The notes under the pieces: model-generated
The model's input: only the letters and a program-made list of their open reading frames with translations
What the model was told of the DNA's origin: nothing
Databases searched by the model: none
Translations under genes and position numbers: made by a program
Origin: Oleiphilaceae bacterium
GTDB lineage: Bacteria; Pseudomonadota; Gammaproteobacteria; Pseudomonadales; Oleiphilaceae
Reading direction: 5' to 3'
Assembly: GCA_018334495.1 (NCBI GenBank)
Contig: JAGXLV010000001.1
Span: 1-64,000 of the forward strand
DNA: 64,000 nucleotides
Shown here: positions 35,680-47,410 of the stretch, piece by piece
How positions within the stretch are numbered: position 1 is the stretch's first letter
How the letters are laid out: each line of letters begins with the position of its first letter

Positions 35680-36684
35680 ATGTCAGTAGACCATGAAAAT
35701 CTTATAGTCGATCGTGTCGCAGACGTAGAGGATGCGGAAGAAGAAAATGCAGTGGCTGCGGAAGCGGAGCCGAGCAATGACGCGGTAGCGGATGCCAATC
35801 TCGACGACACGAGGCTGCCGTCACGGACGGCAGGTCGTTACGCGACCAACCAAAAACAGCTCGATGCGACTCAGCTTTACCTTAATGAAATCGGCTTTTC
35901 TCCGCTTCTCACGCCCGAAGAAGAGGTCTATTTTGCGCGCCTCGCCCGGAAAGGTGAGGCGTCTGGTCGCAAACGCATGATAGAAAGCAATCTGCGCCTG
36001 GTGGTTAAAATCGCGCGACGCTATGTAAACCGCGGTCTAACCCTTCTGGACCTGATCGAAGAAGGTAACCTGGGCCTGATTCGCGCTGTGGAAAAATTCG
36101 ACCCCGAACGCGGCTTCCGTTTTTCCACTTACGCCACCTGGTGGATTCGGCAGACGATTGAACGGGCCATCATGAATCAGACCCGCACGATCCGGCTTCC
36201 GATTCATGTGGTGAAAGAGCTGAACCTGTATTTGCGGGCAGCCCGCGAACTGACCCAGAAGCTTGACCACGAACCCTCCGCGGAAGAAATTGCCCGGATG
36301 GTGGACAAGCCGGTGTCCGATGTTAAAAAAATGCTGGGGCTTAACGAGCGCGTTGCCTCTATGGATACGCCCATTGGCAGCGGTGAAAGATCCCTACTGG
36401 ACACGGTCGCGGATGAAGGCGCTTCAGATCCTGCGGATGTGCTACAGGACAACAACATGCGGGGCTGTATTGGTGGCTGGCTCGACCAGCTCAGCGGTAA
36501 GCAGCAGGAAGTCCTTTCCCGCCGTTTTGGCTTACGGGGACACCAAACCAGTACGCTGGAACAGGTTGGTCTCGAGATCGGCCTGACCCGGGAGCGGGTG
36601 CGTCAGATTCAGGTAGAAGCGCTACGCCGCCTACGCGAGATTCTCGAAAAAGAAGGCCTGTCCGGCACCATGTTGTTTCAGTAG
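35680..36684 (+). CDS. rpoS: RNA polymerase sigma factor RpoS
   Basis: 334 aa; [68 protein letters not shown]. Confidence 0.98.
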   Translation: MSVDHENLIVDRVADVEDAEEENAVAAEAEPSNDAVADANLDDTRLPSRTAGRYATNQKQLDATQLYLNEIGFSPLLTPEEEVYFARLARKGEASGRKRMIESNLRLVVKIARRYVNRGLTLLDLIEEGNLGLIRAVEKFDPERGFRFSTYATWWIRQTIERAIMNQTRTIRLPIHVVKELNLYLRAARELTQKLDHEPSAEEIARMVDKPVSDVKKMLGLNERVASMDTPIGSGERSLLDTVADEGASDPADVLQDNNMRGCIGGWLDQLSGKQQEVLSRRFGLRGHQTSTLEQVGLEIGLTRERVRQIQVEALRRLREILEKEGLSGTMLFQ

Positions 36685-36687
36685 GCC

Positions 36688-36718
36688 GAGAAAAGCCGGT
36701 CAGTCCTTCCTGGCCGGC
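36688..36718 (-). terminator. Terminator for the nth (minus-strand) transcript
   Basis: Stem GCCGGTCA (36695-36702) / TGGCCGGC (36711-36718) with one G-U pair; A-run on plus strand gives TTTTCTC on the minus strand. Confidence 0.6.
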
Positions 36719-36794
36719 GCATTGGAGGTTTGGCCGGCTTCCGCTGGTCGTGCTGCTCCCACGGCTTTAATCGATCCATTCCTTCCGGATCTCA

Positions 36795-37436
36795 CTACTC
36801 AATGTAATCCCGTTTATCCGGAAATTCGCACAGGTCCTCAATAATGCAGGACCCGCACCGGGGTTTTCTGGCCACGCAGGTATAGCGCCCGTGCAGGATG
36901 AGCCAGTGATGGGCGTCCTGGCGATACTCGCGGGGCACCAGCCGGACCAGCCGTTTTTCCACTTCCTCGACATTCTTCCCGGTCGCCAGTCCGGTTCGAT
37001 TGGAAACGCGGAAGATATGGGTATCCACGGCCATGGTGGGCTGCCCGAAGGCGGTGTTCAGGACGACATTGGCGGTTTTGCGACCGACGCCGGGCAGGGC
37101 CTCCAGGTCCTTGCGGTTGGCCGGCACCTGACCGTCGTGCTTTTCCACCAGTTGCCGGCAGGTCTTGATTACGTTTTCGGCCTTGGTGTTATACAGGCCA
37201 ATGGTTTTTATGTGTTCCTTAAGGCCATCAACCCCCAGATCCAGGATGGCTTGAGGGGTGTTGGCCACGGCATAAAGCCTGGCGGTGGCCTTGTTGACGC
37301 CCACGTCCGTGGCCTGTGCTGACAGGATGACCGCAACCAACAACTCAAAAGGCGAGTCGTACACCAGTTCGGTGGTTGGTGTGGGATTGGCTTTTCGCAA
37401 CCGCTCGAAAATCTCTGTTCGTTTTTCTTTGTTCAT
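36795..37436 (-). CDS. nth: Endonuclease III
   Basis: 213 aa; HhH LEALPGVGRKTANVVLNTAFG; FeS cluster CVARKPRCGSCIIEDLC. Confidence 0.97.
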   Translation of the reverse strand: MNKEKRTEIFERLRKANPTPTTELVYDSPFELLVAVILSAQATDVGVNKATARLYAVANTPQAILDLGVDGLKEHIKTIGLYNTKAENVIKTCRQLVEKHDGQVPANRKDLEALPGVGRKTANVVLNTAFGQPTMAVDTHIFRVSNRTGLATGKNVEEVEKRLVRLVPREYRQDAHHWLILHGRYTCVARKPRCGSCIIEDLCEFPDKRDYIE

Positions 37437-37449
37437 TATTTACGGCCTT

Positions 37450-38166
37450 TTACGAAACCTGTCCGGTGACGCGAACCCGCTTGCCGCCACTGGAAGTCGG
37501 TTCAGTGACAAGAGCACGGCGACGTTCGTCGATCTGGTGGTCGATGCGATTCTTGAGGGCGATCAGAAGCCCAAGCCCCACAAAAGCCCCTGGCGGCAGC
37601 ACCATGAACAGCACGTCCGGGTAGCCCGCCACGGGCCCCATTTGCCAGTCTGCCGCCATTGGGCCCAGGAGCAGATCCATGCCGGCAAACAGGGTGCCCT
37701 GGCCGACGGCTTCCCGCAGCCCTCCCAGCACCACGAGTACCGCCAGAAAGCCCAGGCCCATCATGGCCCCGTCGAGAGCCGCCGCGCCGGGACGGTTCTT
37801 GGAGGCGAAGGCGTCGGCGCGACCGAGAATTGCGCAGTTGGTGACGATCAGCGGAATGAAAATGCCGAGGATCTGGTACAGCTCATAGGTGAAGGCCTGC
37901 ATCAGCAGTTCGGCGCAGGTAACCAGTGAAGCGATGATCATCACGAACGCCGGCAGGCGCACGGAATCACCCACGTAGTTTCGGATCACAGAGACCGCAA
38001 AGTTGGACCCCACAAGAACCATCAGCGTTGCCAGGCCCAGGCCAATGGCGTTGACCACGGTGCTTGTGACGGCCAGCAAGGGGCACAGTCCGAGTACCTG
38101 GACAAGGGCCGGATTGTTGCTCCAGAGGCCGTCCCGGATGATCTCGGATGAGGTCTTGGTGGCCAT
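37450..38166 (-). CDS. rsxE: Electron transport complex subunit RsxE/RnfE
   Basis: [35 protein letters not shown]; start at MATKTSSE (38166). Confidence 0.96.
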   Translation of the reverse strand: MATKTSSEIIRDGLWSNNPALVQVLGLCPLLAVTSTVVNAIGLGLATLMVLVGSNFAVSVIRNYVGDSVRLPAFVMIIASLVTCAELLMQAFTYELYQILGIFIPLIVTNCAILGRADAFASKNRPGAAALDGAMMGLGFLAVLVVLGGLREAVGQGTLFAGMDLLLGPMAADWQMGPVAGYPDVLFMVLPPGAFVGLGLLIALKNRIDHQIDERRRALVTEPTSSGGKRVRVTGQVS

Positions 38167-38170
38167 GGCT

Positions 38171-38815
38171 CTAACTCCCGTCCTGATTTGGCGAGGGCTC
38201 CGCGAGCAATATTTCGCGATGGTCCTCAAAGAAGATGAGCGCCTGTTTTACGGCCTCGACGACTGCTCTGGGCGTAATGGTGGCGCCGGTGAACTGATCA
38301 AAGGCGCCGCCATCCTTGGCCACCGCCCAGCGCCCCGGTTTGGGATTATCGAGTGATTTGCCGTCAAAGGAGCGAATCCAGTCGGATTTCCTGAGTTCGA
38401 TTTTATCCCCCAGCCCCGGGGTTTCCCGATGCTGGATCACCCGCACTCCCAGAATCTGGCCGTCAGCATCAATGCCCACCAGCAGGTCTATGTCACCGGA
38501 ATAGCCGTTACGTGCGATCACCGGCAGGATCACGCCGACCGGCTCGCCGTCCTGGCGGGCAATCCAGCCCCTGGTTGCTTGCCGGGTGCCCAGCAAAGGG
38601 TCGGGTTCCAGGCTAACCGTGTCCGACAGCAGATCGTTATCGTGCCGGGATTCGGGAATGATCTCAAACAGGGCAGCGGCTTCGGCCTTGCGAATCTGCT
38701 GTTCGATACGCTCTTCCGTCACGGCCTGGGTCACCGCAATGGTGCCGGCGGTAATGATGGCAAAAAGGCCGAGCCCGACGGCGCTGCGCCACATGGAGTC
38801 TGCGATCGTCGCCAT
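38171..38815 (-). CDS. rsxG: Electron transport complex subunit RsxG/RnfG
   Basis: 214 aa; FMN attachment motif region [18 protein letters not shown]. Confidence 0.95.
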   Translation of the reverse strand: MATIADSMWRSAVGLGLFAIITAGTIAVTQAVTEERIEQQIRKAEAAALFEIIPESRHDNDLLSDTVSLEPDPLLGTRQATRGWIARQDGEPVGVILPVIARNGYSGDIDLLVGIDADGQILGVRVIQHRETPGLGDKIELRKSDWIRSFDGKSLDNPKPGRWAVAKDGGAFDQFTGATITPRAVVEAVKQALIFFEDHREILLAEPSPNQDGS

Positions 38816-38818
38816 GGT

Positions 38819-39865
38819 TCAGGTCCTGGGGGCAATGCCGCGCTTCGGCTTTTTATGGCCGTAGGTGCGCGGGGGCGTGTAGTGGTCGATGAATGGCACC
38901 GCAAAGTTCATCAGCAGGACGGCAAAGGCCACGGCGTCAGGATAACTGCCCCAGGTTCTGATCAGGTAGATCAGGATGCCAATGCCGGCGCCATAGATCA
39001 GTTTGCCCTGGTGGCTTGTGGCTGCCGACACGGGATCGGTGGCGATGAAGAAAGCGCCCAGCATGGTGCCGCCGGCGAGCAGGTGCAGTGACAAAGGCGC
39101 GTACTGGTCGGGGTTGCTGCCAAATGCCAGGCTCATCAGTGCCAGGGCGGCGACAAAGCTGACCGGAATGTGCCAGCTGATGATGCGCAGGTAAATCAGC
39201 CCGATACCGCCGGCCAGGAACGCCAGGTTGACCCATTCCCAGCCTTTGGCGATGCCGTTCCCGAAGCTCGGGTGCTGGCGTACTTCGGCGGCTATCCGGG
39301 CGCCGATGTCATGCTTGTACACATCCAGGGGCGTCGCCATGGTGTAGGCGTCCACGGCGGTCTGCTGGCCGGAGAAAATGGCCGCCAGAGTATCCAGGAC
39401 ACCGGGCGCGCCGTTTCCCAGGCCTCCGGGTACCGCCCAGTTGGTGGTCATGGCCACGGGAAAGGAAATCAGCACCAGGGCATAGCCCACCATGGCGGGG
39501 TTAAAGGGGTTTGAGCCGAGCCCGCCATAGAGCTGTTTGGCCATGATGATGGCGCTGAATACCGCGATGGCGGACACCCACCAGGGCAGTAGCGGCGGCA
39601 GTGCCAGCCCCAGCAGCAAGCCGGTGACCGCCGCCGTGTTATCCCTCAGGAAAAAACCGACCGGCTTGTCCCGCATCCTCAGGATCGCCGCCTCCGCGCC
39701 CAGCGCCAGGGCGATGCACCAGATGACGTTGATCACATTGCCCCAGCCGAAGAACACTGTCTGGGCCAGCAGGCCCGGCAGGCAGGCGATCACGACCCAC
39801 AGCATGACCCTGGAGGTGGGTCGCGCACCACGGCTATGGGGTGATGTTTGTTGTGTTAGTGCCAT
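38819..39865 (-). CDS. rsxD: Electron transport complex subunit RsxD/RnfD
   Basis: 348 aa polytopic; [37 protein letters not shown]. Confidence 0.95.
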   Translation of the reverse strand: MALTQQTSPHSRGARPTSRVMLWVVIACLPGLLAQTVFFGWGNVINVIWCIALALGAEAAILRMRDKPVGFFLRDNTAAVTGLLLGLALPPLLPWWVSAIAVFSAIIMAKQLYGGLGSNPFNPAMVGYALVLISFPVAMTTNWAVPGGLGNGAPGVLDTLAAIFSGQQTAVDAYTMATPLDVYKHDIGARIAAEVRQHPSFGNGIAKGWEWVNLAFLAGGIGLIYLRIISWHIPVSFVAALALMSLAFGSNPDQYAPLSLHLLAGGTMLGAFFIATDPVSAATSHQGKLIYGAGIGILIYLIRTWGSYPDAVAFAVLLMNFAVPFIDHYTPPRTYGHKKPKRGIAPRT

Positions 39866-39878
39866 CTGTTAATGCGGG

Positions 39879-41450
39879 CTAAGGCCCTGATCCTGTCTGA
39901 TTGTGTTTTTTTCGGGCAAGTGCCGCTTCCACGGCCGTAGCCGGGCCGGGCCTGGTTTTGTCGGACGGTTTCGTGGGCTTGTCTTCCGGCGCATCGGCTT
40001 TTTCGGACTTTGCCCGCGCAGCCGCTTTTGCCCGTTCCTGACGCCTGGCCTCTTTTTCCGCCTGCTCCATTTCCAGCCGCGCCTGGCGAGCCTCAAAACG
40101 CTGGCGCGCCTGGTCGGATTTGAGCTGTTCACTGCGGTGGCTTCTGATCTCGCCCTTGGCGAAGCGGTAATACTGGACCAGGGGGATGCTGCTGGGGCAA
40201 ACGTAAGAGCAGGCCCCGCACTCGATGCAGTCGAACAGGTTCAGGTGTTCCGCCTTGTCGAACTCCCCGGCGCGGGCGTGCCAGAACAGCTGTTGCGGCA
40301 GCAGCTCCATGGGGCAGGCTTCGGCGCAGGCGCCGCAACGGATGCAGGGCTGTTCCGGCGGTGGCTCGTCGAGTTCTCCGGGAGCGGCGGCGATCACGCA
40401 GTTGGTGGTTTTGACCACCGGCACCGAATCGGCCTGAAGGGTATAGCCCATCATGGGACCGCCCAGAACCAGCCGCTCCAGTCTGGTCTCGTCCAGTTGC
40501 GCCCGGGCAAGGACGTGACGGACCGGGGTGCCCAGCAGAACCTCAAAATTGCCGGGCTGGCCCAGGGCTTGTCCGGTGACCGTGGTTATTCGGGAAATCA
40601 GGGGCTCACCCCGATGCACGGCGCGGGAAACCGCCACGGCGGTGCCCACGTTCTGGCACATGACGCCTATGTCGGCCGGGATGCCGCCGTGGGGAACTTC
40701 CAGGCCGGTGAGAATCTGGATCAGCTGCTTTTCGCCACCGGAGGGGTATTTGGTGGGGACAGTCACCACCTCGATGCGAGTGTCGCCCGTGGCGGCCTTG
40801 AGGGCGTGAATAGCGTCGGGTTTGTTGTCCTCGACACCAATGACGCAGCGTTCGGGCTCCAGTAGCCAGGCCATGACGCCCATGCCGGCAATGATTTCGT
40901 CCGCCTTTTCCCGCATCAAAGTGTCGTCGGCGGTAATATAGGGCTCGCACTCGGCGCCGTTGAGGACCAGAGTGTTCACTTTGTCGGGCTTGGGCGGGTG
41001 CAGTTTGATGTTGGTGGGGAACCCCGCGCCACCGAGGCCGACGATGCCGCAATCGCGTATGTGAGCCAGAACTTCCTCGCGCCCGCGCTGCTTATAGTCG
41101 GAGAGGGGTGTGAGTTCAGCCCAGGTTTCCGCACCGTCGGGAATCAGGGCGATGCACCAGTCCAGAAGGCCGGACGGGTGAGGCACCGGGTGCTTTTCGA
41201 TAGCCTCAACGGTGCCGGACGTGGGGGCGTGCAGTGGCACACCCAGGGTGCCTATGGCGTCGGCCAGGCACTCGCCTTTTAATACTTTATCGCCGGGCAT
41301 GACCCGTGTTTCGGCGGGTGAGCCGATGTGTTGCTGCAAGGGCAGCACCAGCCGCTCCGGCAAGCCCGCGAATTGCAGTGGCCTTGCCGTGGACTGGTGT
41401 TTGTTTTCAAGCGGGTGGATGCCGCCGGGGAAATCCCAGATCTGTGTCAT
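39879..41450 (-). CDS. rsxC: Electron transport complex subunit RsxC/RnfC
   Basis: 523 aa; FPGGIHPLENK, two FeS motifs (CIRCGACAEACP, CIECGACSYVCPS), Lys/Ala-rich C-terminal tail. Confidence 0.97.
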   Translation of the reverse strand: MTQIWDFPGGIHPLENKHQSTARPLQFAGLPERLVLPLQQHIGSPAETRVMPGDKVLKGECLADAIGTLGVPLHAPTSGTVEAIEKHPVPHPSGLLDWCIALIPDGAETWAELTPLSDYKQRGREEVLAHIRDCGIVGLGGAGFPTNIKLHPPKPDKVNTLVLNGAECEPYITADDTLMREKADEIIAGMGVMAWLLEPERCVIGVEDNKPDAIHALKAATGDTRIEVVTVPTKYPSGGEKQLIQILTGLEVPHGGIPADIGVMCQNVGTAVAVSRAVHRGEPLISRITTVTGQALGQPGNFEVLLGTPVRHVLARAQLDETRLERLVLGGPMMGYTLQADSVPVVKTTNCVIAAAPGELDEPPPEQPCIRCGACAEACPMELLPQQLFWHARAGEFDKAEHLNLFDCIECGACSYVCPSSIPLVQYYRFAKGEIRSHRSEQLKSDQARQRFEARQARLEMEQAEKEARRQERAKAAARAKSEKADAPEDKPTKPSDKTRPGPATAVEAALARKKHNQTGSGP

Positions 41451-42028
41451 CAGGCGCCCACCCTTTGGCGGTCGGTGGCGATAAGGCCGGAGGCAGGCGG
41501 GCTCCAGGTCCAGCTGCGAATATCGGGCTCGCGGGTGACCATGTCGATGCAGTCGACGGGGCAGGGTTCGACGCAGAGGTCACAGCCGGTGCATTCGCTC
41601 TCGATGACCGTGTGCATGTGCTTGGCGGCGCCGAGAATGGCGTCGACGGGGCAGGCCTGGATGCATTTGGTGCAGCCGATGCATTCGTCCTCGCGGATGA
41701 CCGCAACGCGGGTTTCCTGCTCGACGCCGTGTTCCGCGTCCAGTGGCTGGGGCTCCACGTCCAGGAGGTCGGCCAGGGCCTTGATGGTGCTTTCGCCGCC
41801 GGGCGGGCATTTGTTGATGCTGTCGCCGCCGGCAATGGATTCGGCATAGGGCCGGCAGCCGGGGAAACCGCACTGGCCGCACTGGGTCTGCGGTAGCAGG
41901 GCGTCGATCTCCTCCACCAGCGGGTTGCCTTCCACCCGGAAGCGCTCGGCGGCAAAACCCAGAATGGCACCAAAAATAGCCGCCAGGCCAAGCAGGACGG
42001 CAACGGCAATGAGGACGTTCTCCCACAT
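41450..42028 (-). CDS. rsxB: Electron transport complex subunit RsxB/RnfB
   Basis: 192 aa; [51 protein letters not shown]. Confidence 0.97.
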   Translation of the reverse strand: MWENVLIAVAVLLGLAAIFGAILGFAAERFRVEGNPLVEEIDALLPQTQCGQCGFPGCRPYAESIAGGDSINKCPPGGESTIKALADLLDVEPQPLDAEHGVEQETRVAVIREDECIGCTKCIQACPVDAILGAAKHMHTVIESECTGCDLCVEPCPVDCIDMVTREPDIRSWTWSPPASGLIATDRQRVGA

Positions 42029-42110
42029 CAGGCGGTCATCCTCCTAATGGCTCGGGTGAACAGAACTGTCATAAGAGGTGACATTGGTGCTGTTTCGATC
42101 CTTCCCATAT

Positions 42111-42155
42111 CGGTGCTATACGTGTTGGTGCTATACATATCCGTGCTATACGCTC
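42111..42155. repeat. 15-bp tandem repeat, 3 copies, spanning the rnfA stop codon
   Basis: cggtgctatacgtgt / tggtgctatacatat / ccgtgctatacgctc starting at 42111, 42126 and 42141. Confidence 0.85.
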
Positions 42156-42727
42156 ACCAGGCCAGTAAATCCCATGAAGGCCAGGGACATCAAGCCGGCG
42201 GTGACCATGCCAATGGCGGCGCCGCGAAAGGCCACCGGTACATCGGAAACGGCAATGCGTTCGCGCATGGCGGCGAACAGTACCAGCACCAGTGAAAAGC
42301 CGGCGGCGGCGCCCAGACCGTAAAGCACGGACTCGACGAAGTTGTTGTTCCTGTTCAGGTTAAGCAGGGCCACGCCCAGAACCGCACAGTTGGTGGTGAT
42401 CAGCGGCAGGAAAATACCCAGCACCCGGTACAGCAACGGGCTGGTCTTGCGCACCACGATTTCGGTGAACTGGACCACCACGGCGATCACCAGGATAAAG
42501 GTGATGGTCTTGAGAAACGCCAGCCCCAGCGGCTCCAGCAGGTAGGTATAGGCGAGATAGCTGCAGACCGAGGCCAGAGTGAGCACAAAGGTGGTGGCCA
42601 GGGACATGCCCATGGCGGTTTCCAGCTTGCCGGACACGCCCATAAAGGGGCATAGCCCGAGAAACTGGACCAGCACGAAATTGTTCACCAGTATGGTGCT
42701 GACCAGAATCAGCAGGTATTCGCTCAT
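42146..42727 (-). CDS. rsxA: Electron transport complex subunit RsxA/RnfA
   Basis: 193 aa; [41 protein letters not shown]. Confidence 0.97.
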   Translation of the reverse strand: MSEYLLILVSTILVNNFVLVQFLGLCPFMGVSGKLETAMGMSLATTFVLTLASVCSYLAYTYLLEPLGLAFLKTITFILVIAVVVQFTEIVVRKTSPLLYRVLGIFLPLITTNCAVLGVALLNLNRNNNFVESVLYGLGAAAGFSLVLVLFAAMRERIAVSDVPVAFRGAAIGMVTAGLMSLAFMGFTGLVSV

Positions 42728-42747
42728 GGCCGTCGCGTTCCGCCCGT

Positions 42748-44796
42748 TTACATTATTCGCATGCCAGGTGTGGCACCGGCATCCGGGGACAGTATGAAGA
42801 TGTCTTTACCACCCGGCCCGGCGGCCAGAACCATGCCCTCGGATACGCCGAATTTCATTTTCCGCGGCTTGAGGTTCGCCACCATGACCGTGAGCCGACC
42901 CTGGAGCTGCTCCGGGGTATAGGCCGACTTGATGCCGGCAAAGACATTGCGCTCACCTTCGCCGATGTTCAGGGTGAGCCTCAGCAGTTTGTCGGCGCCT
43001 TCCACGGGCTCGGCCTTGACGATCTCCACCACGCGCAGATCCACCTTGGCGAAAGTTTCGAAGTCGATTTCCGCCGCGATGGGGTCAATCATGCCCGCCG
43101 CCGGGGCTTCCGGTTTGGTGGTTGCCGCAGTGGCGGTCGGCAGCTCTTCCTTCGAAGCATCCAGCATGGTGTCGATCTGTTTCATCTCGACCCGGCTCAT
43201 CAAGGCTTTGAACTTGTTGATGCCGTGATTTTCCAGGTGGGCGGCGCGGTTGTTCCAGTCGAGCCGGGTATTCAGAAAGTCTTCCGACGCTCTGGCGGTT
43301 TCGGGCAATACCGGCGCCAGGTAGGTCATCAGCAATCGGAACATGTTCAGGGCGTTGGTGCAGATGGCCTGAAGCCGGTCGTCCTGGCCTTCTTCCTTGG
43401 CGATCACCCAGGGTTGCTCGTCGTTGACGTACTGGTTGGCGATGTCGGCCAGTTCCATGATGCGGCGCATGCCACGGCCGAATTCACGGTTTTCGTAACA
43501 CTCGGCCAGTTCGTCGCCGGCCGCCACAAAAACGTTGAGCTTGTCGGATTCGGTCACCGTGCCCAACTGGCCATTGAAGCGCTTGGTGATGAAGCCGGCG
43601 CTGCGGCTGGCGATGTTGACCACTTTGCCCACCAGATCGGAATTGACCCGGAAGGCGAAGTCTTCAAGATTGAGGTCCATGTCATCCACACCGCCGGTCA
43701 GTTTGGCGGCAAAATAGTAGCGCAGGTATTCGGGATTGAGATGGTCCAGAAAGGTTCTGGCCATGATGAAGGTGCCGCGGGACTTGGACATCTTCTTGCC
43801 GTTGACTGTCACAAAGCCGTGGGCATAGATCGCGCTCGGGGTGCGGAAACCGGCGCTGTGCAGCATGGAGGGCCAGAACAGGGCGTGGAAGTTGATGATG
43901 TCCTTGCCGATGAAGTGGTAAACCTCGGCCGTTGATTCCGGCTTCCAGAAATGGTCGAAGTCGATGCCTTCGCGTTCGCACAGATTCTTGAAGCTGGCCA
44001 GATAGCCGATGGGCGCGTCGAGCCAGACATAGAAATACTTGCCCGGCGCGTCGGGAATTTCAAAGCCGAAGTAGGGCGCATCCCGGCTGATGTCCCATTC
44101 CTGCAGGCCGGCATCAAGCCACTCGGCGAGCTTGTTGGCGACCTGGGGCTGTAGCGTGCCGCTGCGGGTCCAGTGCTTGAGGAAGTCGGCGAACTCCGGC
44201 AGGCGGAAGAAGTAATGCTCGGACTCTTTCTCGATCGGCGTGGCGCCGGACACCGCGGAGCGGGGGTTGATCAGCTCCGCGGGCGTATAGGTGGCGCCGC
44301 AGGCTTCGCAGTTGTCACCGTACTGGTCCTCGGCCTTGCACTTGGGGCAGGTGCCCTTGATGAAACGGTCGGCCAGGAACATGTTCTTTTCCGGGTCGAA
44401 GGACTGGGTGATCTGCCGGGTGGCGATGTGGCCATTGGCCTGCAACTGACGGTAGATATACTCGGAAAAACTGCGGTTTTCTTCCGAATGGGTGGAGTGG
44501 TAATTGTCGAAACGGATATGAAAGCCGCTGAAGTCCTGCTGGTGTTCTTCACTGATCCGTTTGATTAGCGCTTCGGAGGTGATGCCTTCGCGCTCGGCGC
44601 GGAGCATAATGGCAGTACCGTGAGCATCGTCGGCGCAAACGTAGTAGCAGTTATGGCCGCGCATTTTCTGGTAACGCACCCAGATATCCGTCTGGATGTA
44701 CTCCAGCAGATGGCCCAGGTGAATCGGCCCGTTGGCATAGGGCAGGGCGCTGGTTACCAGTATATCGCGCTGTTTGCTTGCACTCGCTTGCGTCAT
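42748..44796 (-). CDS. metG: Methionyl-tRNA synthetase
   Basis: [32 protein letters not shown]-terminal tRNA-binding domain. Start placed at MTQASASKQ (44796). Confidence 0.97.
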   Translation of the reverse strand: MTQASASKQRDILVTSALPYANGPIHLGHLLEYIQTDIWVRYQKMRGHNCYYVCADDAHGTAIMLRAEREGITSEALIKRISEEHQQDFSGFHIRFDNYHSTHSEENRSFSEYIYRQLQANGHIATRQITQSFDPEKNMFLADRFIKGTCPKCKAEDQYGDNCEACGATYTPAELINPRSAVSGATPIEKESEHYFFRLPEFADFLKHWTRSGTLQPQVANKLAEWLDAGLQEWDISRDAPYFGFEIPDAPGKYFYVWLDAPIGYLASFKNLCEREGIDFDHFWKPESTAEVYHFIGKDIINFHALFWPSMLHSAGFRTPSAIYAHGFVTVNGKKMSKSRGTFIMARTFLDHLNPEYLRYYFAAKLTGGVDDMDLNLEDFAFRVNSDLVGKVVNIASRSAGFITKRFNGQLGTVTESDKLNVFVAAGDELAECYENREFGRGMRRIMELADIANQYVNDEQPWVIAKEEGQDDRLQAICTNALNMFRLLMTYLAPVLPETARASEDFLNTRLDWNNRAAHLENHGINKFKALMSRVEMKQIDTMLDASKEELPTATAATTKPEAPAAGMIDPIAAEIDFETFAKVDLRVVEIVKAEPVEGADKLLRLTLNIGEGERNVFAGIKSAYTPEQLQGRLTVMVANLKPRKMKFGVSEGMVLAAGPGGKDIFILSPDAGATPGMRIM

Positions 44797-44933
44797 GTTT
44801 AAGTCCGAACCTTGATCTTGGGTGGTTATGGTCAGAAGCGGCCCCAGATGATACCTTCCGGGCAACTTTTTTTCATCTGAACGGTGCCTTTTTCGGCCAG
44901 GCCAGCGCACTTTTCATCGTTATTGAGGTTTTT

Positions 44934-46031
44934 ATGAGTGAGATTTCCCAGCAGGCCCTCGAGTCCGCGGTTCGCCAATACAAGGACCCCTACCTGGGGC
45001 AGGATCTCTATGAGCTGGGCGCGGTAAAATCCCTCACCGCCGAGGATGGCCGCGTCCGGCTTGATGTGGTTTTGCCTTATCCGTCCGACGGCATCAAGGG
45101 TGCCCTGACGGAATTGGTGCGTCACGGGCTGGAAGACGTGCCGGGCGTGACCTCGGCGACGGTTAACGTCAAGCAGCGCATTCATGCCTATCGCCCCCAG
45201 AAAGACCTGCAATCCATCGCCCAGGTCAAGAACATCATTGCAGTGGCCTCCGGCAAGGGCGGCGTGGGTAAATCCACCACGGCGGTCAATCTGGCGTTGG
45301 CTTTGAGCGCCGAGGGCGCCCGGGTGGGCATTCTGGATGCCGATATCTATGGTCCCAGCGTGGGCATGATGATGGGCGTTCCCGAAGGACGGCGGCCGGA
45401 TACCAAGGACGACAAATGGTTTATCCCGGTGCCGGCCCATGGCATCCAGACCATGTCCATGGCCTATCTGGTGACGGACAAGACCCCCATGGTCTGGCGA
45501 GGGCCCATGGTCAGCGGCGCGGTCCAGCAGTTGCTCACCCAGACGCTGTGGGAAGACCTGGATTACCTGGTGGTGGATATGCCCCCGGGCACCGGCGACA
45601 TCCAGCTCACCCTGGCCCAGAAAGTGCCGGTGACCGGCGCCGTGATTGTCACCACGCCCCAGGATATTGCCCTGCTCGACTGCAAGAAGGGCATTGAGAT
45701 GTTCCGCAAGGTGGATATTCCGGTGCTGGGTGTGATCGAGAACATGAGCGTGCACATCTGCAGCAACTGCGGTCACGAAGAGGCGTTGTTCGGAGCCGGC
45801 GGCGGTCATCGAGTCGCTGAGGAATACCACACCAACCTGCTGGGCCAGTTGCCGCTGCACCTGACCATCCGGGAGCAGACCGACGGTGGTACGCCCTCTG
45901 TGGTGGCCGAGCCGGAGTCCGAGGTGGCCCATCGTTACCGTGACATCGCCCGCCGGATCGGCGCGACCCTGTCCCGCCGGGAGCGTAACCTGAGTTCGCC
46001 GATTCCCAGCATATCAACCAGCGACGATTGA
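44934..46031 (+). CDS. apbC: Iron-sulfur cluster carrier protein Mrp/ApbC
   Basis: VASGKGGVGKSTTAVNLALAL, MSVHICSNCGHEEALFG; start placed at MSEISQQ (44934). Confidence 0.95.
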   Translation: MSEISQQALESAVRQYKDPYLGQDLYELGAVKSLTAEDGRVRLDVVLPYPSDGIKGALTELVRHGLEDVPGVTSATVNVKQRIHAYRPQKDLQSIAQVKNIIAVASGKGGVGKSTTAVNLALALSAEGARVGILDADIYGPSVGMMMGVPEGRRPDTKDDKWFIPVPAHGIQTMSMAYLVTDKTPMVWRGPMVSGAVQQLLTQTLWEDLDYLVVDMPPGTGDIQLTLAQKVPVTGAVIVTTPQDIALLDCKKGIEMFRKVDIPVLGVIENMSVHICSNCGHEEALFGAGGGHRVAEEYHTNLLGQLPLHLTIREQTDGGTPSVVAEPESEVAHRYRDIARRIGATLSRRERNLSSPIPSISTSDD

Positions 46032-46137
46032 TGAACGGTTGTCCGGCGCCCGGCGATGTTTTGGCGTTCCGGATAATCTGGCGGTAAGATACGCGGCGGC
46101 GCGTACCTGATACTGAATCTATGATGAGATGGCATTA

Positions 46138-46704
46138 ATGAGCATAAAATCCGATAAATGGATCCGTCGCATGGCGGCGGAGCAGGGCATGATCGAGCCG
46201 TTTGAACCCGGTCAGGTGCGTGAGGGTGCCAAGGGCAAAGTGATTTCCTATGGCACCTCCAGCTATGGCTACGACGTGCGGTGCAGCAACGAGTTCAAGA
46301 TTTTCACCAACGTGCACTCCGCCACTGTCGATCCCAAGAATTTCGATGAAAACAGCTTCGTGAACGTGACCAGCGATGTCTGCATTATTCCGCCCAACTC
46401 GTTTGCGCTGGCCCGCACCATGGAATATTTTCGTATTCCCCGGAATGTACTGACTATTTGCCTGGGCAAATCCACCTACGCCCGCTGTGGCATCATCGTC
46501 AACGTGACGCCCCTGGAGCCCGAGTGGGAAGGCCAGGTGACCCTGGAATTTTCCAATACCACCAATCTGCCGGCCAAGATCTACGCCAACGAGGGCGTCG
46601 CCCAGATGCTGTTTTTTGAGTCAGACGAAGTCTGCGAGACCAGCTACAAGGATCGGGGCGGTAAATATCTCGGGCAGATCGGTGTGACTCTGCCCCGGGC
46701 ATGA
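46138..46704 (+). CDS. dcd: dCTP deaminase
   Basis: [62 protein letters not shown]; alternative start 46129. Confidence 0.96.
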   Translation: MSIKSDKWIRRMAAEQGMIEPFEPGQVREGAKGKVISYGTSSYGYDVRCSNEFKIFTNVHSATVDPKNFDENSFVNVTSDVCIIPPNSFALARTMEYFRIPRNVLTICLGKSTYARCGIIVNVTPLEPEWEGQVTLEFSNTTNLPAKIYANEGVAQMLFFESDEVCETSYKDRGGKYLGQIGVTLPRA

Positions 46705-46747
46705 GGCCCATGGCGATCTGCAAGCGATTCATTCCCGGGAGGTCACT

Positions 46748-47347
46748 GTGAACGCCAATCAGTTTTTAAAGGCGGTGGAGCAACTCAGGGGCTGGCGTGA
46801 ATGCGCCTTTTTGCTTGCGCTGGCGGAAAGGGCTTTTCCCAACTACGCGCTGTTTTCCGACGCCATTGGCATGAAAGGTGGCGCCAAAATGCGCCGGATT
46901 CTGGATCAGGCCTGGGGAATGCTACAGGAAGCGGAAACGGAAGCCGCCGTTCCCCCAATGCTCGCCAGGCTCGAAAGTCTCTGTCCGGACGTAGACGCCT
47001 ACGACGCCTATGGCGTCTACCCGGCCTTTGATTTCTGCCGTTTGCTGGAAGAGGCGCTTTTAAACAGGCTTAATCCCGTCAAGCATCGGGCCACGGACGC
47101 TTCGCAATTGGCCACGGCCACCGTCATGAATTTCATTGAAGTCAGTGAAGGGGAAGGTCTGGATGAGGATGGTCTGGTGCGGCTGCTTGATCAGCATGAA
47201 TTGATGAAAGCGGACAAAGCCTTTCAGCGGGATCTTGTCCTGGCAGTAAAGCGGCAGCGCACGCCGACCGCGACCTTCGTTGAGGGGCTTAAAGAGCGGG
47301 CGGCCAACGAGGGTGTTAGTAATCTTGGCATCTCGCTGAATGATTGA
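46748..47347 (+). CDS. DUF416 (YjaG-like) family protein
   Basis: 199 aa; AFLLALAERAFPNYALFSDAIG, YDAYGVYPAFDFCRLLEEAL. Confidence 0.8.
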   Translation: MNANQFLKAVEQLRGWRECAFLLALAERAFPNYALFSDAIGMKGGAKMRRILDQAWGMLQEAETEAAVPPMLARLESLCPDVDAYDAYGVYPAFDFCRLLEEALLNRLNPVKHRATDASQLATATVMNFIEVSEGEGLDEDGLVRLLDQHELMKADKAFQRDLVLAVKRQRTPTATFVEGLKERAANEGVSNLGISLND

Positions 47348-47410
47348 AGTCCATCGCCGTTTGTCTGGCTTTGCCGCCAGTATTCCTTCACCCAACTCTA
47401 AGATTCTGCC

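Noticed and set aside
44832-45932. 366-aa minus-strand ORF opposite mrp/apbC
   Set aside because: Antisense shadow; composition rich in His/Gly/Gln and no domain signature.
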